From Nymphaea colorata (lineage: Eukaryota > Streptophyta > Magnoliopsida > Nymphaeales > Nymphaeaceae), in the NCBI RefSeq assembly GCF_008831285.2, contig NC_045145.1, positions 20,458,802 through 20,522,801 of the forward strand: DNA of 64,000 nt, given 5' to 3'. Position 1 is the stretch's first letter. The number at the start of each line of letters is the position of its first letter. The notes beneath the pieces are model-generated. The model searched no databases. It saw only the letters and a list, made by a program, of their open reading frames with translations, and was not told the DNA's origin. Positions 1 to 11,200 of this stretch are shown here, piece by piece. The translations under genes and the position numbers were made by a program.

Positions 1-364
1 CTTAACATTCACAATTGGGATTCTCTTTTACTTATTTAGATAAGGACTCGTCTCAAATCAGAAAGAGGGAAATTCTGATCTGAAAATGGATGGTTTCATG
101 GCTTAAACATCTGAAGTCAAACTAGATCACAAGAAGCCATCAAATGCCTCCTTGGTGTTTCACAAGGATCAGGAAATTTTCCTATCTGCAAACTCAACTT
201 GGGTAGTGGAACGTGTCTCCACAAAGTCGCAGTCAGTGTAACCAATCTTCATTTCTATTCATTTTTCAACACGAATCAAATCAAACCACCTGCATGGCGA
301 ATTTAGAGCTCATGTAAAAGTGGTAATTAATTAGCCTAATGAACGGCAGCAAAAACAATATAAT

Positions 365-654
365 GTGTTTGGATGACACCCTAACAAAAAGTTGTTCTGA
401 AAAAATCAATTTTGTAAATAGTTTTATAATCATTTCCAAAAAATGGTTTGCTCGTTTGGATGATGTCCAAAACACATTTTCACACAAAATGGGCTTTTAA
501 GCATTTTCAGAAAACTGGTTTGTGTGTCTGGATTACATCTAAAACACAATTTTTTGTGAATAACCTAGGGGGATCAGGTTCTTCAATCTTCTAAAACCAG
601 GGTTTTTGAAAACTTAATTTTGTGAAAATCTGGTTTACGATGTTACCCAAACAC
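365..654. repeat. MITE-like element with GTGTTTGG terminal inverted repeats
   Basis: The left end reads GTGTTTGGATGACACC. The right end, reverse complemented, reads GTGTTTGGGTAACATC, so the termini are inverted repeats of about 16 bases with three mismatches. The interior repeats a related unit (TTTGGATGATGTCCAAAACA near 455, GTCTGGATTACATCTAAAAC near 526). There is no coding capacity. I could not define a target-site duplication, so the superfamily is open. Confidence 0.5.
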
Positions 655-1053
655 TACCATAGTCTTCATCTTCCTGTCCACTGCTGGTGTGAGTGGTGCT
701 CTTGTCCCCTTTTAATAAACAGAGAGAGAATCGAACATGACTTGGCTTGCTCCAACGTCCTCGTCTTTTTCTGGAAGAGGAAGGAAGGAGAACCGAAGCG
801 AATGAGATGAGTCTCTTCCGCCTTCGGCAAGAAAACGGATCAGATTCGCACGCTTTGAAAGGGAAAGGCGAAAACGAAACAAAAGAAAAACTCGATTGGT
901 TTTCCATTCGTCTCACGTAATCTCCACAATCTCAAACCACCATGATATTCCAATTCCGATATGGTAAAATGCCTTCCTCCCAATCCATTCTCGTTCTCCG
1001 CAGGAAGCAACAGAAATCTCTGAAGCAAAACTCACGAAGTTGGGAACTTCCCT

Positions 1054-1059
1054 TATATA
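1054..1059 (+). promoter_or_regulatory. Possible TATA box of the HMA gene
   Basis: TATATA lies about 65 bases before the proposed ATG at 1123. That would place transcription start near 1085 and give a very short leader. The call rests on sequence and position only. Confidence 0.25.
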
Positions 1060-1122
1060 TGCAAAAGGTCGCGCTCGTCCTCACCACCATGAGAAAGCGC
1101 AGGTAAAAACATCGCCCGATAT

Positions 1123-1782
1123 ATGTCGGAAAAGGCAAGTCCAAAGCAGCAATACTCGCCCTTCTTCCTCGTTACGTTTCATTCCGTCGGTGTTTGAAGG
1201 GAACCATTTTCCCCAAAAAAGACGGATACATTGGGAAAATGGAATTTCAAAGCTCACCCCTTTTCCTTAACTTGTCATTCCATTAGTTTGAGTATCGGTT
1301 CTCAGTAGTTTATGAGTTCAGTTCATCAATGGGAGAACAGAGGGAACTGAAGAAAGATCACCAAATTGTTTTGTTTATGTTTCACGCAGGCTTACTGCAT
1401 GCTGATGAGGGTGCCCATTGATTGCAACGGCTGCTACAAGAAGGTCCGGAGGGCTCTCCTCAAGATGCCTGGTTAGGTCCCTTTTCCTTTCTCTCTGTTC
1501 TTAGATTCACAGGGCTCCTGAAAGGAGCTTGATTCCGATACTGTTTAGTTCAGATTTTTATGAAGGTGTCTTTTCTTTGGATCATCATCACAATTGTTGA
1601 ATGATTTGATTTTCAATGAAGCGATCCACAGCCATGTGATCGACAGGAAGCAGGGCAGAATCAAGGTGTGTGGGACGTTCAAGCCACCTGAGGTTGCCAT
1701 TGGCCTAAGGAAGCGCATAAACCGTCGGATCGAAATTCTTGAAATCCAAGAGGCTGATGTTACCGCCATGTATGCAGCCTGA
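1123..1782 (+). CDS. Small HMA-domain (heavy-metal-associated) protein, three exons
   Basis: Exons at 1123-1134, 1390-1471 and 1622-1782 join in phase to 84 residues plus stop. The protein begins MSEKAYCMLMRVPIDCNGC and is essentially one HMA fold (beta-alpha-beta-beta-alpha-beta) with the metal-binding CxxC at Cys16/Cys19, ending in RRIEILEIQEADVTAMYAA. There is no C-terminal CaaX box, so it is an HPP-type rather than a prenylated HIPP protein. Plant members bind soft metals such as Cu, Zn or Cd, or act as interaction modules in the cytosol or nucleus. The first exon is only four codons and its intron has a GC donor (AAG|GCAAGT); the second intron is GT-AG. The GC donor was preferred because it alone keeps phase with an ATG and gives the MSEK start I recall from related plant proteins. 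A simpler alternative start is ATG 1399 inside exon 2, which would still keep the CxxC. Confidence 0.8.
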
Positions 1783-4102
1783 TGTTCCTAGAAGAGGGCA
1801 TGGCTTCTTCTCGCAAGGACATCTACAATCTAGCTGATCTGCTATCAGTAACAAGACTGCAGTTTCATGGTCAGGGTGTGCCTGAATTCAGAAACTAATC
1901 TCTGCTTACCAAACATGGATAAAAAGTATGCTCATTTTTCTCGACTCTTAAGCTGCAAATGTAAATGAACATGTAATTTATTGGTAGACATATTATAAGA
2001 TTGATTGACCATTGAAGTTTAAGATTCACACACGGCACGCCTCGATTCAAGTGCGCATGTAGTGTTATCAATTTCAGCTTCCAGATTATATATATGTTAA
2101 TTTAATACCGCATTTTCTTCCTATTTGGAAAAACAATAATTAATGAAACAAAAGAAATGCTTAATATCGGAAGCCTGTATTTTCAGTTTCCGGCTGACAG
2201 AATACGGCTAACAGGAGACCGACGTTGACAATACGGGTACATCTTACCCTCATGCTTGTCATGTGAGTAAGGAAATTAATTGGGGCGTTCTAGGGTTTTG
2301 TCACTGCCTTGAAGAGACTTAAGAGCCCGCTTTTCCTTTTCACTTTTACCAACAACAAAAAGTAAAAAGTACAAGGATTGAAGATAACCAGTGATGTATT
2401 ATTACATGCTGAATGAAATGGACTGAGACCAGAACTAGCAATTGGGTTTAGCTTACGTTTTGGTACTTGTGGCCCCAAACCCTAAATTTTGTAGCTTGTT
2501 CCATTTTTCTTCCCGTCAAAGTTGGAATATTCTTTTGCCAGGCCTATGACTAGTAAAAACCCTTGGCAGGTAAACAATTTTTGATCTTGTAGTACTTAAT
2601 TATGCCCTTTATGAGTTACCAACCACGCCCCACCATGCCTCATGACAAGTCATGGTCAGGCTAGGGGTAGAGCCAGGTGGGGTCTCCGTGAAGTCTATGC
2701 TCTAGAGACTCTTTCTTTGAAACCTTAGTATAGTGATCAAACTTGAAGAACTTGGGCCCAGTTATATGGGTAGCTCCACAAGATTTGAGTCACTGCTCTA
2801 TGGTCAATTGAAAATTTATTGACCATATATTTAGTATCTCATGAAAAAAAATTCTGTCTGCCCTTACGTCGGGCCCTCCTACCCACCAGTCAGTACCCCA
2901 GTTCAATTCTCTCCCTTTCTTTTTTCTTGAAAATCCTGTCGTTTTAAGGCAGGCATACTCATATTTAACTTCTAGAAATGAAGCAGGTTTCCTTGTCATA
3001 ATCTAACTCTGATGGAGTTAGAAAGGACACAAATATGTAATTTTGCAGTTAAGAGAGGACATAAACTGTCAAAAATTCTCAAGTGGTTGCCATGGTGGAA
3101 GAACTTTCGTCGTAGTTTTTATATTGTTTGTGTTATCAAATTTGACAAACCTGCTTTCCCTTGTCTGTGTTTATCTGTTTCTTCATGGTGGACGTAGGTC
3201 CTGCAAGTGAAACTATGCAAATCCTTCAGGTGATTGGTGCAATAAACGAGCAGGTGTTGGTAACGGGTCAGTTTTTGTTTCCAACTTTTAGGACATCAAC
3301 TTTTTGTAGTGCAAAAGGAGGACATCTATATACAAAAAGAAGCGTAATCTCAATGCATAGAAAGCAAACCTGATACTGATAAGGGAGAAGAACAAGGGTT
3401 TCAGCTCCATTGTTATATGATAGGATTAAAAAAACTCCTCCTATTTACCCAATCAAACCACTCAAAAAAGTTTCTCGTCTCTCTCTCCGTGCTTGGATTA
3501 TATATTTCTTTGCCACTGAAATCAAGTCACAACTGCACCACCCATTTAGGCCTTCTCAATCGACTTTGGAGTTACTTCTCCCTGTTACGGAGTACACCCA
3601 GTTTAATTTAAGGCTTGTATCGATAAACTATCTATTTGCACTAGCTGAAAACCATGGCCTTTAGATCTTAATGACAAACTAGCCATAATAGAACCCTCAG
3701 GCCTCAACCTTTGAGGCAGTTTACATGATTTACAAGCATGGTTTGACAATACACTACGATCTTTTGCTTCTCTTAATGAGCTCGCTTTTGTACCCAAAAT
3801 GTTTTTCACTCAATGAAGACTTCACATGGATCTCGAGCCCTTTTTTCTTCAAAGAACTTTACAATTCTGTGAATTCTCCTTCCCGTGAAGTGGGAAAGGA
3901 TAAAATTGACGGAAAAGAAAGATCATGCAAAGCACACAACGCTTCACGAAATACTTGGGGGAGAGAGTGAGAATCCACAGGATGCCCAACACTCTCTTTT
4001 TTACCAAACCATATATGAGCTTCACTTATGGGTTTACATGCTATGCCAAGTTTTACTGAAACAAACTGAGCAGAAGAAGACGATTGACCGACGACATTCG
4101 AC
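1783..4102. other. AT-rich spacer without recognisable gene
   Basis: Downstream of the HMA gene I see only AT-rich sequence with short unrelated open frames on both strands (longest about 85 codons near 3410-3664 and 3885-4145). None shows a domain, splice context or coding-like composition. The last part probably contains the promoter and leader of the small membrane-protein gene that starts at 4103. Confidence 0.5.
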
Positions 4103-4664
4103 ATGGGCAGTGCTCAAAGAAAGAGTCGCTGCATTGCAATTCTGATGGCCGTCATTGCTGTCGCGGTTTCCTTTAAAGCCTTCATGACCATGGCCGCGCT
4201 CTTAATGAAGCTTTTCACCTTCTTTCTCCCTCTCCTGCTCTCGACAGCAGCCGTCCTGGTCATTTTCCGCAACGCACAGGTGCTTCCAGATCTTTGTTTG
4301 GCGATCGGCAAGTAATTGTTTTGTTGTAAAAAATTTTAATTAATTTGACGAGTTCCTGTTCAAGATTATCTGGAGTACTACTTTTAAGCTAAAATCTCCT
4401 CTCCAATGTTTTGATTTTCCTAAAATGAGTTTGCATTTTGGTAAAGCCATGCAGTCAAAATGAACTTTTTCAATCTTTTCACGACTTTTTGGGTGATAGT
4501 ATCTAACGTCCTGTGTATTTTTGACGTCCATATAGGTGCCGGGGCACGTTGAAGAACAGTGGCTGGAGGAGGCTGGTGAATTATATAGTATGATACTAGG
4601 GCCGCATGATCAGACTGACCCGTTTGGCTTGTCCGAGTACGTACCTTGGGATGATCATGGTTGA
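4103..4664 (+). CDS. Small unrecognised two-membrane-segment protein, two exons
   Basis: Exon 1 (4103-4279) ends GCACAG|GTGCTT. Exon 2 (4536-4664) follows CATATAG|GTGCCG. Both are phase 0 and join to 101 residues plus stop. Residues about 10-33 and 34-55 are hydrophobic and probably form a membrane hairpin after a short basic N-terminus (MGSAQRKSR). The 42-residue tail from exon 2 is hydrophilic and acidic, with [20 protein letters not shown] and a final WDDHG, so a cytosolic or lumenal acidic tail is likely. I do not recognise the family and assign no function. Support comes from the clean in-phase GT-AG intron and the sharp change from hydrophobic exon to acidic exon. A microsatellite begins seven bases after the stop and probably lies in the 3' untranslated region. 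Confidence 0.6.
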
Positions 4665-4669
4665 AATGT

Positions 4670-4841
<172 letters not shown>

Positions 4842-5917
4842 TACAACTCTCTCTCTCTTCTTTCTAAAAAAACTCAAAACCAGGGATATGGACAGGACTC
4901 AGGAGGCCACCTGGCCTAAAGGCAGGAGGGTGGGGGGCTTCTGAGGTTTGGGCTATCTTGTTAGGAGGAGGATGAAATATTCTTCCCGAGCATCCAACCA
5001 AACTTTTCCTTGTAATGGACAACTATGCAATGAATGATATGATGAATCTTTTCACCACCGACTGCTGCAAGAAATTTAATTAAAATTTGGCAGCTGGAAT
5101 CTGTTAGCTCTTCTGCTATTCCAGAGCAGATGCTTCTGTTCACTCAACTCGCAGTAAATTAAAGCCGCTAGCTCTAGTCTTTTTACCGTTGCATCCTCCG
5201 AATTAATCACGGAAGCTCGGGAATTAAGGCTCTCTGGCTGAAAGCCTGAAAAAGAATTACAGCAACCCTGTAGATCTGATCCTTTGCATAAAATGGTAGG
5301 AGTCTGCCTGCGGTGAACGTAAACAGGAGTAGAGTATTTGGTCGACGACCGCAAAGGGCTCCCGTTTTTATGACGGTCACGAGTAAAAAACCTGCTTGCA
5401 CATAAAAAAATGGATGGGAATGACAAGTGTACGTAGAGATGCAAACCCTTCTTCATTGGTTTAATAATAATCAAATTCTTAATCAAGATGACAAGGAAAG
5501 AAGAACAAGGAAACCTTCGGAATCATTTTATTCACGGATCTTTATAGCTTGATATGAAGTTTAGCGGCCGTTCAGTAATGAGAATGATTTGGTATTGACT
5601 GGGACAGATTATTGGAACACCATTTTCCTAAATCTGCTTCCATTAACAAATTGTTATTGATTCCATGCAAACACCTCATTAAGGTAGCCATGTGGACAAC
5701 AAATAATATTGTCCTGTTCATATGTAACCGATCAAGAAGACCACCTCTGCTTCAGATTTAGGTTGTGTTTGCTTTACATGCATTTGAGATTTGTGGTGAT
5801 CTCCATGGATTTAAGGTCGAACTCTTCTTACAATCCGACCTAAAATTCATAGTTTTTAACTTGTGGCGTAGATTTAAAAGTAAAGATATTGAGATCCTAA
5901 GTGATCTTCTAAAACAC

Positions 5918-6027
5918 ACCTTTTTATAATACATCGAATCTATCAACCCAACCCATGGGTGCAAGAAGTATCACCTTTTTATAATGCATCGAATCTATCA
6001 ACCCAACCCATAGGTACAAGAAGTATC
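5918..6027. repeat. Direct tandem repeat, two 55-bp copies
   Basis: Two adjacent copies (5918-5972 and 5973-6027) share ACCTTTTTATAAT, CATCGAATCTATCAACCCA and CAAGAAGTATC, with a few substitutions. No gene overlaps the repeat. Confidence 0.85.
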
Positions 6028-6743
6028 TAATGTAGACTCTTGGATGGGTGACATGAAGCGCAATATTATCCCATGCAAAAAGTAAGTGCGGAGTTGTCCT
6101 TGGTTATATGTGCATCATTTCTGGCGTCCACCTCAGGACATTATTGTCTATCGAGTTCACCCACTGATTCGACATAGACCCAGTTTTGTGCCAATTTGGC
6201 TTCCGAGTCAATCACAGAACTCGATCTGTCCTCTGAAGCCTTTTTTGAATACGTCCCTGTAAGATTGTGCAGTGGCTGCACCGAGGGGAAGAAAGTCTTG
6301 AGAAAATTGGTTGGTGTTCCAACTGCACCCGTCTGTTCAATTCAACTGATTAAAAGAAAGGGAAGGAGGGGCAGATTCCAAACCTAACACTCCTTCTTCT
6401 AGAAACTTCAGATATCATCACCGATGCAACAAATAGTAGTGGTAGAGTTAGGTGGAAAAGTTGTTAAGGTGGTGAAAAAATGGCTGGACTTACCGCTATT
6501 ACTAGCAAGCACGCTGCTGCAGCCCAACCCATAACATGTTGAGTGCACATAAATGCTCTCATCACTTACTTCCACGCCCATTTTCCACAATGTTCTTCAC
6601 ATTATTGTTCGTTTTTTTTCTCTTTTCAATTGAACCTTGAAAAATGGTTACACATTTAGGAAGTTCACATTTTGTTTGAAACTCTTTTTGACACAATTTT
6701 AATAGGACTTTTTTTTTATCTCTTGCCTAAGTGGTATGATTGG

Positions 6744-6744
<1 letters not shown>

Positions 6745-6774
<30 letters not shown>

Positions 6775-6776
6775 AT
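6745..6776. repeat. AT microsatellite
   Basis: A run of alternating TA broken by one TTT near 6761. It is one of several AT-type simple repeats in the window. Confidence 0.9.
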
Positions 6777-6914
6777 GCTATTCAAATGCTCGGACCCCTT
6801 ACACATGACCATAGAAGATTGGAAGGGGGAAAGAGGGAGAGAGAGCGACAGTCAAAAGCTAAATAAAATCATAATTAATCATTTACAACTATTCAAACAA
6901 GTCAGGTTATATAT

Positions 6915-6921
<7 letters not shown>

Positions 6922-6955
<34 letters not shown>
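6922..6955. repeat. GA microsatellite
   Basis: A nearly pure GA run of about 34 bases, preceded at 6909-6919 by a short TA run. It overlaps no supported gene. Confidence 0.9.
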
Positions 6956-6957
<2 letters not shown>

Positions 6958-8138
6958 CAGAATAAATTATGAAAAAAAGTCAGGCAAAATAATTCTGTAA
7001 ACTGATGCATAATTAAGTATTAGATAGTGTCCCTAAGTTCCGTACCGACGCCGGTACGGTCACCTGAGATGGAGCACCCATGTGCCATGAATTTCAAAAT
7101 AGGGCTCTAATCTTTCACCAACTAAATGATTGATATATTGAAAAGCAAGATCCACAATCCATCTGTAGATTCTCATCTGCCGACCATCCTGAATCCACTC
7201 TTCATGTTCCGATTTGGTTAAGGAACTTCCGATGAGGACATCTTATGGTAAAATTTTGAACGATTTTCAAATATAGTCTAAAAATATCAAATTTTGCGGT
7301 AAAATCTTGAAGAGAAATTACTGATTTGAGAATCTTGATTAGTTTGAAGGTATTGTGCAATCAGGTTACGAACATAATAAAGATGCACTTGGTTTGTCTT
7401 TTATTTATTTACTTTTTATCATTTGAATCGCTAGCTTTTACTGCATATTCATGTGCACTAATTCAAAACATTATGTGTTTTTAGTACAAACAGATATTTC
7501 CTTGAGATTTCTGCAAGTTGTTTCGAGCTGCCAGATTTGATCAAGAACCAAGGTAGGAGATATCCAAATCTAAGCTCATAAAGTAGTCTGACTGTAAAAA
7601 TCTGAAACCAATCTGCAAATGATAGTAACTATTAAAAGTCCACGTCCGAGAAGATCTGGATCAGAGGTGCTACTGAACTCGATTCCCCGGCCCCTGAAAA
7701 GGCTAGCCAAGTACAATCCTGGAAAGAGTTCATCTCTGCTTTTTGAAGGTTCCCAAAAGTAAAATCAAGCTGTCCCTAAAAGTGGGTCAGAATTCTGGCG
7801 CTAAACTGAAACAATAAAAAATTGTCAGTGCATATTTTCTTCTCTATAATGTAAAGCCAGTCTGCCAATCTATGCCAAAAAAATATTGGTTCTAGAGATC
7901 ATTTCTTTATCTATCTAACCATTCTGGCTGGATCTAGTGAGTCCTCTCAAGGTCCAACAAATTGCCAGCAGTTTGATCTTGCATTGATTTATTAATTTCA
8001 GGCCTCCCAACTTTAGTTAAATAATTAGGACAAATCTCCTCTACATCTAGACATTTTGCCCCTTGATTTCTAGGTGCAGGAGGAATAATTATCTCATTGC
8101 TCGAGCGAAAGCAGAAGACCCTTCCCCTCACTCTTAAG

Positions 8139-8293
8139 CAGGGGCGGAGCCATGGTTTTCTTCAAGGGCGGGCCGACAGTCCAACTTCTGAATCTGGGTA
8201 GAACCAAATTGAATTCAAATCCAAAAAATACATGATGCAATTAAAAGATATATCATTGACTAGGGTGGGGCCATGGCCTAGGCGCCCCCCTTG
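8139..8293. repeat. Small MITE-like element with GGGGCGGAGCC end
   Basis: The block starts CAGGGGCGGAGCCATGG and ends CCATGGCCTAGGCGCCCCCC before TTG, so its ends are roughly inverted repeats. The hexamer TCTTAA lies beside both ends and may be part of a decayed target duplication. The GGGGCGGAGCC motif is common at the edges of non-autonomous elements in many plant genomes. It is non-coding. Confidence 0.4.
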
Positions 8294-11200
8294 AGATCTT
8301 AATGTATTTTAACTTTGTACCTAGAACTTGCCACCCTTTTGATAAGAACACACTTGGGGTTCAAAATTATAATGGGTTACAATTTTCTTGGTTGCTGCCA
8401 AATAGAGATCTATCCTCCCATTTAGGTCAACGGATCGTACTTACAATTCAAGTACTGGCACTAACTTGGATTTACGCAATAAGCGCTGGATAGAAAGGAG
8501 GTTTATGCGTATATTAATCAAATTTTGATTCATATAAATTTACAACAGAGCCTGAATCCAAGTCCAAGATCCCACAAAGATCTCTTTAAAATCTAGTGCT
8601 ACATATGACAAATTAAGATCCGACTCGCTCACATATAATGTTGAAACATATGCTAGTAGAATTTAGATTTGGTTTTGAAATATACTTTGGAAGGCAATGG
8701 TAGAATTAGGAAGAGAGAGTTTTCTTGGATGGTTGACACGTACGTTAATAAAAAGACATGCAAGATTCTTGTGATTCATGTCAAAAAAGCTAAAAAGCAA
8801 GAAGATTTTACTTCTAATATGTAATAATAAGTAAGAAAACTTAAGCCGCCCAGTGTGATTAAAGAATTGGGTTTCAAAACTTCATAAAGTTTGAAAGAGT
8901 TTCAAAACCTAGATGCATTGTCGTATATATAGCACCAGCATAATTTAGTAGGAATCTACTTATGAATCGGCCAAAAAATCTTCAACCCACTCATCTAAAT
9001 GTTTAGAGTTGCATAACTTAACTGATGGAACTGACACGTCAGTCCGATCATCATCAATTTGATTTTCATGGGTGCTACTCTTTTACACTGCTAATGGTAT
9101 TGGATACGCGACACTCTAGTTTATAAGTGTCCCACTCCCCATCCAGTTTCCGAAACAGTCATAGAAAAGAGAAGAAACTTCACCATGTTTGGTGCATCTC
9201 AACCCCCTAATCTAGATTATATGGAATGAAACACACTCTGTTTGAGAATGATATATCGTTACATACCAGAAAATCAATAAAAAAATTAGAGCACTTTTTG
9301 AGGTACAGAAAAAAAAAAACTGAAAAATGAAAAAGAACTAAGACAAATCTCACCTTGATCATTTTACTATGCAGGTTGGCACATACTGTACTGGACCATG
9401 TATGTTCAGGAGGAGATCAGGAATCTCTCAGTCTACCTGGGGTCCCACTAAGTACAAAGCAAACAAGATGGAACATGAAAACAAAACCCAACCAAACAGA
9501 TGGGCAGTCGGATCCAAATCAAGGGCAAATTCCAGCACCAAAATAGCAAGGACCACCACACGGTAACCAGTCCATTTTCGAGCCTGCCGACGCAGCTGGT
9601 CCTGAACCAGAGCAGCCCGGGAATCTTCCAAGTTTTGGGAGTTTGCAATGAATTTGTTTCATGAACGCTTAGTTTTAGTGTTTTAAACTAATAAAATTTT
9701 ATGAATCTACATCAGAAAGCATTTCAACTATCAAATATAAATATAACCACTTAATTTTCCATGCTGATCTAATGAAACTCTCTTCTGAACTCAAGCCAAA
9801 CTCCAGTTCCATCTTGGTGACTGCGTGGGAAAAAGAAGCCATCCTCACCGTGAAAAGCCCTGTCAAACTTCAATGCATCATTCATGGCTGCATTCTCCAC
9901 CGTCTGAGGCGACCTCCTTGCCATCTCTCTGGTTGGGAACAGTAAAGTTTCTGACATTTTTGTTTCTCCAAAACATTAATACGTAAAAAGACAGAGACAG
10001 AGACAGAGAGAGAGAGGCTCCTACTTCTAGACCAACTGCATGATTGGTCTTGTATATCTAGTGTGATGTTTCGACCGTTGATCTTGTTGAATGGACGGTG
10101 GAGATGATGTTGGTGGAACGCCTGTGTATCTGAGACATTTCGGCACTTGGTCTACAGGCCGACTTCCCGAGAATGCAGCAGAGATTTTCATTGGATTCCA
10201 CGCGCGGCCACGTGAGCGTGTGTGGCCATCTCAGGGAAACAACTGCACAGGAAAACCGCGTCTCTTTCGCTGGAGTTTCCATCTCAGTGGCAGCCCATAA
10301 TGTGTCTTAGAAAATTGGACGCCACGACCATAGCGATGGATCGATGGCCCTCCAATTAGCTAGCTTTCCCTTTTTTTCTTCTCTTCCGTTCAAAGCCGTG
10401 CAATTATTGAACTTATATCATCATTACTGAGTGGGATAATCTTTACCGACTGTGCTTTGGATGCCATGAAAATCATCTCGGTCGTCTCTGATCTCCTCGA
10501 GAGCCTCTCCCCATCTGATAAAAATTCTGCGTATCTTAAGCGACACTTTTATAGTCTCACGAAGCTTAAACTTCGGCATGGAGTGATACCCTGCCGCATC
10601 AACTTAATCAGTGCCGCATTAAATCCTCAAGTTTAAATTCATGGGTTTGCCACCTTTTGCATCTAACTTACTTTTAAGTGCGTTCGATGGCATCAGATTT
10701 TAGCTCTTAATCTACATAAAAAGTTGTGCATCTTCAGGATCTCATTAGCGTATATTTTACATGTCAAATATTATGAATTTAAAGTCAAATGAGAAGGAGG
10801 TTTGACCTTAAAATAATGAATCTAACATTTTAAGATTTCACCACGGATTTTAGATTTGCAATGAAACAAACACAACTAGTACGCAGAAAGTTAACAACCC
10901 ACTGCTTAGAAGAGACTCGAAGGTCCTTTATTTGTTTGGCTTCTAGGGTATTAAGTTGTGTTCCGTGTTGAATGGAGTGTGATATACCTTTCAACTTAAA
11001 GTGTCACAATCCCACCCTTTGCTTAAAGAAACACCAACAAAAACTAAACTAATAAAAAGGTTTTACTTAGATTTTACTTAAATCTGGCGCACTCAGATTT
11101 TACATGTTCCAATATTTGCTAGAGGAAAAGGGTAAACTAAGATGTAAGATTCCAGGATCCCATAGATGGAAGATTTCTTTGGTAGATGTTTATTTGTAGG

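Larger units (their letters stand above)
1..1122. other. Upstream spacer of the HMA gene
   Basis: No gene is supported here. The stretch holds one MITE-like element (365-654) and then a more GC-balanced part, roughly 700-1120, that probably contains the promoter and leader of the HMA-domain gene. Short open frames on both strands between 620 and 1270 overlap each other and show no recognisable domain. Confidence 0.5.

Noticed and set aside
5076-5486. Minus-strand frame of 136 codons in the 5-kb spacer
   Set aside because: No domain, no homologue that I recognise and no splice partner. Such a length can occur by chance in 64 kb of mixed composition.
7934-8131. Minus-strand 65-codon frame containing IIIPPAPRNQGAKCLDVEEI
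   Set aside because: It looks somewhat coding-like and may be a scrap of a transposon or gene, but it has no recognisable domain and borders a MITE.
9769-9957. Minus-strand 62-codon frame starting MSETLLFPTREMARRS
   Set aside because: The composition looks plausible, but I see no family, splice site or promoter to support a gene.
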